A stretch of 11,506 nt of DNA from positions 1 to 11,506 of the forward strand of contig JAUWSZ010000024.1 of assembly GCA_030609865.1 (NCBI GenBank), read 5' to 3'. Positions 6,920 to 11,506 of the stretch are shown here, one piece after another (position 1 is the first letter of the stretch; each line of letters starts with the position of its first letter). The position numbers and the translations under genes are program-made. The notes under the pieces are model-generated. The model did no database searches. It had not been told where the DNA came from and was given only the letters and a program-made list of their open reading frames with translations. The DNA comes from a bacterium. GTDB lineage: Bacteria; Desulfobacterota; DSWW01.

Positions 6920-7147
6920 ATGATTTCGCGTAAACGGAATTATCCGGCTTTGGCGAAAGAAGTTCGAAAACAACTTGCCTTGAGCCAGGAAGACCTGGCC
7001 CGGGAACTTGGCGTCAGTTACACCACCGTCAACCGGTGGGAGAACGGACAATCACATCCTTCAAGAATGGCCAAGATCCTGTTTGACGCATTCTGCGAAA
7101 AGATGACTGAACAGGGCAACCTAAAATTGCCAGAAAGCCTCAGATGA
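6920..7147 (+). CDS. Small XRE-type helix-turn-helix regulator
   Basis: A 75-residue protein made almost wholly of a helix-turn-helix: LSQEDLARELGVSYTTVNRW (21-40) then ENGQSHPS. It is likely a DNA-binding repressor controlling its own operon, as small C-protein-like regulators do beside restriction-modification genes; that role is inferred from position. The start is ATG at 6920, with GAGGTG 7 bases upstream. The same frame is open to 6809, but the added codons would cover the promoter at 6850-6858 and encode an implausible hydrophobic leader. Only 3 bases separate its stop from the start of the hsdM remnant, so the two are one operon. Confidence 0.83.
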   Translation: MISRKRNYPALAKEVRKQLALSQEDLARELGVSYTTVNRWENGQSHPSRMAKILFDAFCEKMTEQGNLKLPESLR

Positions 7148-7150
7148 CGG

Positions 7151-7645
7151 GTGGCGAATATGGTTCGTAAAGCGAAATCAAATCGAACGAAACACGGGAA
7201 TACCGGAACCCTGCCTGCGTGCGGGCACGCACAGGCAGGCAACGCCCAATTCTCTCTGCCGCCCGGCGGTCAGCGCAAGCAGAAGGACGGCTCCTTTATC
7301 CACGTGGACGGCGGTAACGCCAACTACGCCTGGATTCTCCACTTCCTCCATCATCTCGCGCCCCACGGCACGGCTGGGTTCGTTCTGGCCAACGGCTCGC
7401 TTACCAGCAACAGCTCCGGCGAGGGCGACATCCACCAGGCGATCATCGAGGCCGACATGGTTGACTGTATCATCGCGCTTCCTGGCCAGCTTTTCTACAC
7501 AACGCCCATCCCCGCGTGCCTCTGGTTCCTGACCCGCAACAAGGGAGCGGACAAGCAGCGCGGCTTCCGCGCCCGCCACGGCGAGACGCTCTTCATCGAC
7601 GCCATCATTCGTCAGAACCTGGAGGCGCTGGGCTATGGGGAATGA
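7151..7645 (+). pseudogene. hsdM: Internally deleted hsdM (type I N6-adenine methyltransferase)
   Basis: The 164-residue frame contains an unmistakable HsdM segment: [20 protein letters not shown] (54-73), then [12 protein letters not shown] (76-87), [20 protein letters not shown] (105-124) and GETLFIDA (144-151). It then jumps to [13 protein letters not shown], which resembles the family's C-terminus. The N-terminus ([13 protein letters not shown] from the ATG at 7160, or GTG at 7151) also looks native. Missing are the AdoMet-binding DPxxGxGG motif, the NPPF catalytic motif and the sequence between FIDA and the end, so methylation is not possible. Family members are roughly 500 residues. The frame survives the deletions, and the 3' end still overlaps the DUF1016 start by 11 bases. 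Confidence 0.8.
7210..7239. repeat. In-frame hairpin, copy 1 of CCTGCCTG...CAGGCAGG type
   Basis: CCTGCCTGCGTGC (7210-7222) can pair with GCACGC and AGGCAGG (7225-7239) with a 2-base bulge and a very tight GG turn. It lies at residues 20-30 of the hsdM remnant and is translated as [10 protein letters not shown]. This is exactly where the native-looking N-terminus gives way to internal HsdM sequence. Confidence 0.7.
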
Positions 7646-8768
7646 ACTTGCCGGTTACGCCGATCTGCTCTCGGAGGTTAAACAGCGCATCCGCCATGCT
7701 CAGACACGAGCAGTGCTCTCGGCCAACCGTGAGATGCTTGCGCTGTACTGGGACATTGGCCGCATTATTATTGAAAGGCAGGAGGTCGAAGGTTGGGGTG
7801 CCGGCGTCCTGCGAAAATTGGCGCAGGACCTGAAAAGTGAAATCCCGTCGATCAAGGGGTTTTCCGAGCGCAACCTGAAGCGAATGACCCAGTTTTATCG
7901 CGAGTATCCCGGCTTGGCCGAAATTGGGCCACCACTTGTGGCCCAATTCAACGAGAAGTCAGTTTCAGACAAAAAAGGGCCACCGGCGGTGGCCCCAAAG
8001 GCGGTTTCAGGAGACCCATCAGAGAATGTGCGACGACTGGTTACCCGATTGCCATGGGCGCACAACATTCTGCTGATTCAGAAAATCAAGGACCTTCCAA
8101 CGCGCCTCTGGTACATGCAACAGACCATCGAGCAGGGCTGGAGCCGCAATGTTTTACAAATGATGATCGAGAACAATGCTCATGAACGACAGGGTGAGGC
8201 CGTTACCAATTTTGAGGTCCACCTTCCCGCGCCGCAGTCTGATCTGGCGCAACAAGCCCTCAAGGATCCGTACATCTTCGATTTCCTGACGCTCGACAAG
8301 CCTTTCCGCGAACGGGAACTGGAAACCGGGCTGGTTCAGCACCTGGAGAAATTCCTGCTGGAGTTGGGGGCCGGGTTTGCCTTTGTCGGCCGGCAACATC
8401 ATCTCATGGTCGGTGGTGACGATTTCTATCTTGACCTGCTCTTCTATCATCTTAGGTTACGGTGTTTCGTAGTGATTGATCTCAAAGTGGGCCCCTTTAA
8501 GCCCGACTATGCCGGAAAGATGAACTTCTATCTCAACATCGTGGACGACAAGCTCAAACACGAGTCCGACAACCCGTCCATCGGCTTGATTCTCTGCCAG
8601 GATAAGAAGAAAATTCTCGCCGAATACGCCCTGCGGGGGATGCAGAAACCCATCGGCGTATCGGAATACGAACTGACCCGCGCTCTGCCGGAAGAGCTGA
8701 AGTCTTCGCTGCCGACCATTGAAGAGATCGAGACGGAACTGAGCGGGGAACCGGGCGATGGGGAGTGA
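7635..8768 (+). CDS. DUF1016/YhcG-family PDDEXK nuclease
   Basis: A 377-residue protein with an N-terminal DUF1016_N region (about 8-92), a variable linker (about 93-137), the continuation [16 protein letters not shown] (138-153) and a C-terminal nuclease-like domain (about 205-350). The PD-(D/E)xK signature is visible as the aspartate in FYLDLLF (D267) and IDLK (282-284; usually ELK), followed by [15 protein letters not shown] (286-300). YhcG-type proteins are common in or next to type I restriction loci; their exact role is not settled. The ATG at 7635 has GGAGG 9 bases upstream, inside the hsdM 3' end. All domains are present, unlike the flanking hsd genes. The linker carries two in-frame palindromes (7922-7948, 7977-7995). 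Confidence 0.92.
   Translation: MGNELAGYADLLSEVKQRIRHAQTRAVLSANREMLALYWDIGRIIIERQEVEGWGAGVLRKLAQDLKSEIPSIKGFSERNLKRMTQFYREYPGLAEIGPPLVAQFNEKSVSDKKGPPAVAPKAVSGDPSENVRRLVTRLPWAHNILLIQKIKDLPTRLWYMQQTIEQGWSRNVLQMMIENNAHERQGEAVTNFEVHLPAPQSDLAQQALKDPYIFDFLTLDKPFRERELETGLVQHLEKFLLELGAGFAFVGRQHHLMVGGDDFYLDLLFYHLRLRCFVVIDLKVGPFKPDYAGKMNFYLNIVDDKLKHESDNPSIGLILCQDKKKILAEYALRGMQKPIGVSEYELTRALPEELKSSLPTIEEIETELSGEPGDGE
7922..7948. repeat. In-frame palindrome 1 in the DUF1016 linker
   Basis: AATTGGGCCAC and GTGGCCCAATT are perfect 11-bp arms around the loop CACTT. The segment is read as IGPPLVAQF in the linker between the DUF1016 N-terminal region and the nuclease domain. Confidence 0.75.
7977..7995. repeat. 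In-frame palindrome 2 in the DUF1016 linker
   Basis: GGGCCACC and GGTGGCCC are perfect 8-bp arms around GGC. It begins 51 bases (17 codons) after the matching GGGCCAC of palindrome 1, is in the same frame, and is read as KGPPAVAPK. The shared core GGGCCAC...GTGGCCC suggests two copies of one element. Confidence 0.75.
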
Positions 8769-8964
8769 GCGGGAAATGGGCAAACTATCCGCAGAGATTT
8801 ACGAGCAGATGGCCGACCTGCCTGCCGCGTCGCGGAACGCGGCGCAGGCAGGCAGGTGCCTGGGTATGGCGAATGACTGGCGCGAATTATCACTCGCGGA
8901 AGCTGGGGTGGAACTCATCGACTGCGCACATAAGACCCCGGCAGCAGTTGATTCAGGGCGGTGA
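8758..8964 (+). pseudogene. hsdS: Remnant of the 5' end of hsdS (type I specificity subunit)
   Basis: From the ATG at 8866 the frame reads MANDWRELSLAEAGVELIDC then AHKTPAAVDSG, which matches the start of type I specificity subunits (typically WRELTLAEAGVELIDCDHRTP). It stops at 8964 after about 32 codons; both target recognition domains are gone. The resemblance ends at DSG (about 8957), marking a sharp joint with unrelated DNA. The same frame extends back to 8758, overlapping the DUF1016 stop, and the intervening 36 codons include a hairpin (8816-8857). No hsdS-like sequence resumes within the window. Confidence 0.7.
8816..8857. repeat. In-frame hairpin, copy 2 of CCTGCCTG...CAGGCAGG type
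   Basis: ACCTGCCTGCCGCG (8816-8829) pairs with CGC and GGCAGGCAGGT (8843-8857), with one bulged A at 8846; the outer 11 bp are perfect. Translated in the hsdS-remnant frame it gives LPAASRNAAQAG, the same LPA...AQAG pattern as copy 1. It lies just before the ATG of the recognisable hsdS sequence, and its distal arm could serve as a ribosome binding site. Confidence 0.75.
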
Positions 8965-8967
8965 TCT

Positions 8968-9405
8968 GTGCCTCCGACCCGGCTTTCCTGGATGCCGTCC
9001 TCGCCGAGGAGCGCGGCTGGCGAGAGCTATCGCGAAGATCCTGATCCACGATGTATCTGGGACATCCTCGAGGAGTCCATCGAGGACGTACGTGCCGACA
9101 GGAAGGGAAGGTTTGAGGCCGGCATGACACGCGCCACCGAGAAAATCTGCCGAGGGATCATCCTCGGGTTGCACAGGGTTGAAGACACAAACCACGACGG
9201 CGTTCTGGGGTGGGCGCCCGAATTCCCGGCCGAGGCCGCAGCCGACAGCATGTCGATCCTCCTCGCGCTATATCCCCAGCACCAAAGGCGAACGGCCGGC
9301 AACCGGATCGTCGAGGCCGTCGAGGAGCACGCCGAGGACTGGGTCGAGATGCTGTGCCGGGTCGTCTATCGGGCCGCTTCGGCCAAGCAACGCGGGCGGA
9401 GGTAG
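8968..9405 (+). CDS. Unrecognised protein, probably frameshifted near its start
   Basis: I do not recognise this gene. From about 9034 the frame has normal-looking coding character: DPDPRCIWDILEESIEDV, an acidic helical stretch, GMTRATEKICRGIILGLHRV, and a helical C-terminus ending KQRGRR. The first 22 or so codons in this frame are proline, serine and arginine rich and look like a shadow. The neighbouring frame from GTG at 8961 reads ASDPAFLDAVLAEERGWREL before a stop at 9042, which is much more protein-like. A frameshift near 9030-9034 would join the two. Its stop is 7 bases before the next gene, with which it probably forms an operon. It starts right after the hsdS remnant joint. Confidence 0.5.
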   Translation: MPPTRLSWMPSSPRSAAGESYREDPDPRCIWDILEESIEDVRADRKGRFEAGMTRATEKICRGIILGLHRVEDTNHDGVLGWAPEFPAEAAADSMSILLALYPQHQRRTAGNRIVEAVEEHAEDWVEMLCRVVYRAASAKQRGRR

Positions 9406-9412
9406 AGACTCA

Positions 9413-10009
9413 ATGGACGAAGCCAGGCTCATCGACAAACTGCGACTGATCGAGGCGCTCTTTTCCGGGTCGGACATCGAGGGTGAGAAGGTCGCTGCCG
9501 AACGTGCCAGGAGCCGCATCCTCGAAAGACTGAAGCTCTGGGAGAAAGAGGACCCGCCCGTCGAGTACCGTTTCTCGATGGCGGACTTGTGGTCACGCAA
9601 GGTCTTTGTCGCTCTTCTCCGGCGTTACGGAATACGGCCCTATCGTTACAGCGGTCAGCGCTACACCACGGTCATGGCCAAGGTGTCGAAGCGGTTCGTC
9701 GACGAGACACTATGGCCCGAGTTCCAGGAGATCTCCGAGACCCTGCGGATCTACCTGTCCGACGTGACAGATCGCGTTGTTCATCAGGTGATCCACCAGG
9801 ATAGCTCCGAGGCCGAAGTCATCGAGAAGCCAAAGCAACTCTCGCTCGGTGTCGGTGGAGCGGACGCTGGGCCAGGCTCGACAAGCCCGTCATCGGTGAC
9901 GAGCCAGGAACAACAAGAGCGACCTTCCGGGCAGGCGACCGGCAGCAGCGGTTCGAAAGGCCGCTCCAAGGGCAAACGTAGAAAGAGGAACAAACGGAAA
10001 CGCCGGTGA
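9413..10009 (+). CDS. Unrecognised protein with a conserved-looking core and very basic tail
   Basis: A 198-residue protein of unknown function. An N-terminal helical part (1-45) with the pattern LIEALFSGSDIEGEKVAAERARSR is faintly like DUF2786-type domains. A central block follows (about 50-125): PPVEYRFSMADLWSRKVFV, RYGIRPYRYSGQRYTTVM and VSKRFVDETLWPEF. A low-complexity Ser/Gly/Gln region (about 140-178) leads to a lysine/arginine tail, KGRSKGKRRKRNKRKRR. The tail suggests nucleic acid contact, which is inference only. The ATG at 9413 has GGAGG 10 bases upstream, and the preceding gene ends 7 bases before. No catalytic motif is apparent. Confidence 0.72.
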   Translation: MDEARLIDKLRLIEALFSGSDIEGEKVAAERARSRILERLKLWEKEDPPVEYRFSMADLWSRKVFVALLRRYGIRPYRYSGQRYTTVMAKVSKRFVDETLWPEFQEISETLRIYLSDVTDRVVHQVIHQDSSEAEVIEKPKQLSLGVGGADAGPGSTSPSSVTSQEQQERPSGQATGSSGSKGRSKGKRRKRNKRKRR

Positions 10010-10028
10010 CGTCGCGGCGCCCTCATTC

Positions 10029-10054
10029 GAGACCCCTATGCGTGACCGGGTCTC
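10029..10054. terminator. Stem-loop between convergent genes
   Basis: GAGACCC (10029-10035) and GGGTCTC (10048-10054) are perfect 7-bp arms with a 12-base loop, between the plus-strand gene ending at 10009 and the minus-strand gene ending at 10053, whose stop it overlaps. It may limit transcription in both directions. No T-run follows on either strand, so an intrinsic terminator is not certain. Confidence 0.4.
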
Positions 10055-11506
10055 ACTGCAAACCGAGCTTGTCGGCCGGCCGGGAGAGCCCCTCGAAGAG
10101 CGGGTTGTCGCCCAGCACCCCTGCGTCCCAGGGGCTCGTCGAGTCGGGGTCCTCCTGGGATGCGGCAGGCTCCTCGCTGGCCTCATGCATCTCCTGGAGC
10201 CCGTCGGTTTCGCCCGGTGCGATCGAGAACCAACGATACCACAGAATCTTCCGTTCTCTGAGCCCGTCCTGCCAGCGCCTGTATTCATACAGCTTCCAGA
10301 AATCCGAGTAGTTCCTCTCGAAGCCCCCTTCCGGACGCCAGAACCAGAGGGGCGAGAGGGCGCGAAACTGTCTTTCTTCCTCGCCGCGCATGGAGTAGTC
10401 GAAGAAGGGCCATCCCTTGATGCGTCCCCGTGCGAATTCGCCATCCTCGGTCACCCGCCAGTCCCAGTACAGGGGAAGAACGTACAGGCGGCGTGTCAGT
10501 TGCTCAGGATCCCCGTATACCAGGTGTCGGCCGATCGGGAATAGGAAAAAGGTGTTTGAGTAGTCCGGCTTCGTCCGTTTCCCCCAGAAGGGCCAGAACG
10601 AATTCCTCCACTCTCGATCACCCCGGGTGATCCGGACAAAGGGCCAGGGCAGGGTCCACTCACGGAATCGATTCCCGGCCCTCTCGTTTCGCTGGTAGCT
10701 AAAGAAAGGGTACAAGAAATACTGGATCTTGCCATAGGGGGTCTGCTGTATCCCGTAGAAGGGCAGGATGAACCATGCGCGCACGGGCCGATCCGTGCCG
10801 ATCCGGTAGTGAACTCGGGAGAAGAAAGGCCACAGGATGAACATCTTGTCGTACCAGCCCTCTTTCTTCTTCCAGCCGTAAAAGGGGAGGATGCGGAAGG
10901 AGGATTTGCCTCCCCCCTTGCCGTACCGGATGAAGGGCCAGAGGATATGCCGGGAGCGGTGCTCCCCCTCCTGTGTGTCCGCATACAGGGGGAACAGGCG
11001 GAAGCGGATCCGGTCCTTTGCAAAGAACCCGCGGAGGGTTCCCCACAGGGGGAACAGGGCAAAGTAGTTCTCTCCCGTATCGGATCGGCCGCTCAAGATG
11101 AAGGGCAACAGGTGTGTATCGACTTCCTCCGGCCCGTCCGGGTGCTGGTAGCGTTCGTGAAAGAACACGGGCAAGAGCCGGATTCTGAGTCGCTTCGGCC
11201 CTTCGGTCCTTCGATACAGGAACAGGGGCCACAAGACCTGCACCTCTTTCATGTTGCCCCTGAGGTCCAGCCCCGTGTCTTCGGTGCGAACGTTCACCAG
11301 CGGCCGGAAGGCGAACTGGCTGATCCTCGGGCTCTCGTATTTCTGGAAGAAGGGCCACAGGACCGCTGACTCGGTGGCCTCCGGGCGGGGGAGTTCGCGC
11401 CTGTAGTAGAAGGGGCCTAATTCGGTCCGCTCCCTTGTGACCATGCAGCCCTGAAACAGGACGCCCATGTTCAGAAACAGGAGGATCAGGAAGACTCTCG
11501 AGACCC
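10053..11506 (-). CDS. Probable lipoprotein with about 18 aromatic/proline repeats (5' end outside window)
   Basis: The frame is open to the window edge, so the true start lies beyond 11506. The visible N-terminus, RVFLILLFLNMGVLFQGC, looks like a lipoprotein signal with a cysteine after a loose lipobox (FQGC; 11468 is its first in-window Met). Numbering from that Met, 18 repeats with a central proline follow at residues 39, 56, 81, 100, 122, 140, 160, 178, 195, 214, 236, 254, 276, 293, 311, 332, 354 and 373. Each is a hydrophobic-aromatic cluster such as LWPFF, LLPFY or LFPLY, then a short polar, Arg/Lys/Glu-rich stretch, period 17-25. An acidic tail (410-471) ends the protein. The pattern suggests a repeated beta-strand structure in the envelope. 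I do not recognise the family. Confidence 0.75.
   Translation of the reverse strand, partial: VSRVFLILLFLNMGVLFQGCMVTRERTELGPFYYRRELPRPEATESAVLWPFFQKYESPRISQFAFRPLVNVRTEDTGLDLRGNMKEVQVLWPLFLYRRTEGPKRLRIRLLPVFFHERYQHPDGPEEVDTHLLPFILSGRSDTGENYFALFPLWGTLRGFFAKDRIRFRLFPLYADTQEGEHRSRHILWPFIRYGKGGGKSSFRILPFYGWKKKEGWYDKMFILWPFFSRVHYRIGTDRPVRAWFILPFYGIQQTPYGKIQYFLYPFFSYQRNERAGNRFREWTLPWPFVRITRGDREWRNSFWPFWGKRTKPDYSNTFFLFPIGRHLVYGDPEQLTRRLYVLPLYWDWRVTEDGEFARGRIKGWPFFDYSMRGEEERQFRALSPLWFWRPEGGFERNYSDFWKLYEYRRWQDGLRERKILWYRWFSIAPGETDGLQEMHEASEEPAASQEDPDSTSPWDAGVLGDNPLFEGLSRPADKLGLQ

Noticed and set aside
6549..8960. Target-site duplications or terminal inverted repeats bounding the accessory block
   Set aside because: I compared the joints near 6550, 8957 and 10010 by eye and found no shared direct or inverted repeat; no integrase or transposase gene is present.

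Overview
The window comes from a GC-rich Gram-negative chromosome. A Desulfobacterota (deltaproteobacterial) host is the best guess, from the double-membrane lipid-transport genes, a large lipoprotein gene, and intergenic spacers built from inverted 7-bp repeats. This is inference; no rRNA or other marker gene is present to test it.

Core block, about 191-6521, all on the minus strand. In transcription order it reads mlaE (permease), mlaF (ATPase), mlaD (long MCE protein), purD, purE, tsaC-type Sua5/YrdC gene and thiL. Gaps run from 12 to 183 bases, so most of it could be one or two transcripts. The products cover retrograde or anterograde phospholipid transport, two steps of purine synthesis, tRNA t6A37 synthesis and the last step of thiamine diphosphate synthesis. 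The spacers at 1-190 and 1832-2014 each hold tandem 7-mers arranged as a large inverted repeat.

Accessory block, about 6522-10010. It begins with a truncated AbiEi-like antitoxin gene abutting mlaE, followed by an AT-rich divergent promoter region. Then come, on the plus strand, a small XRE-type regulator, an internally deleted hsdM, an apparently intact DUF1016/YhcG-type PDDEXK nuclease, and the first 30 or so codons of an hsdS. No hsdR is seen. I read this as a decayed type I restriction-modification locus in which only the regulator and the DUF1016 gene remain intact. The block contains two kinds of palindrome that are translated in frame: a CCTGCCTG...CAGGCAGG hairpin (two copies, both read as LPA...AQAG) and a GGGCCAC...GTGGCCC hairpin (two copies, both read as GPPxVA, in the DUF1016 linker). 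Two unrecognised plus-strand genes follow, the first apparently frameshifted, the second with a very basic tail.

Right end, 10053-11506, minus strand. A partial gene runs off the window. It encodes a probable lipoprotein with about 18 copies of a roughly 20-residue aromatic/proline repeat (LWPFF or LLPFY type). It has the same orientation as the mla genes and may have been their upstream neighbour before the accessory block arrived.

The strongest leads are the repeat lipoprotein, the two families of in-frame palindromes, and the way the antitoxin remnant now forms the leader of mlaE.
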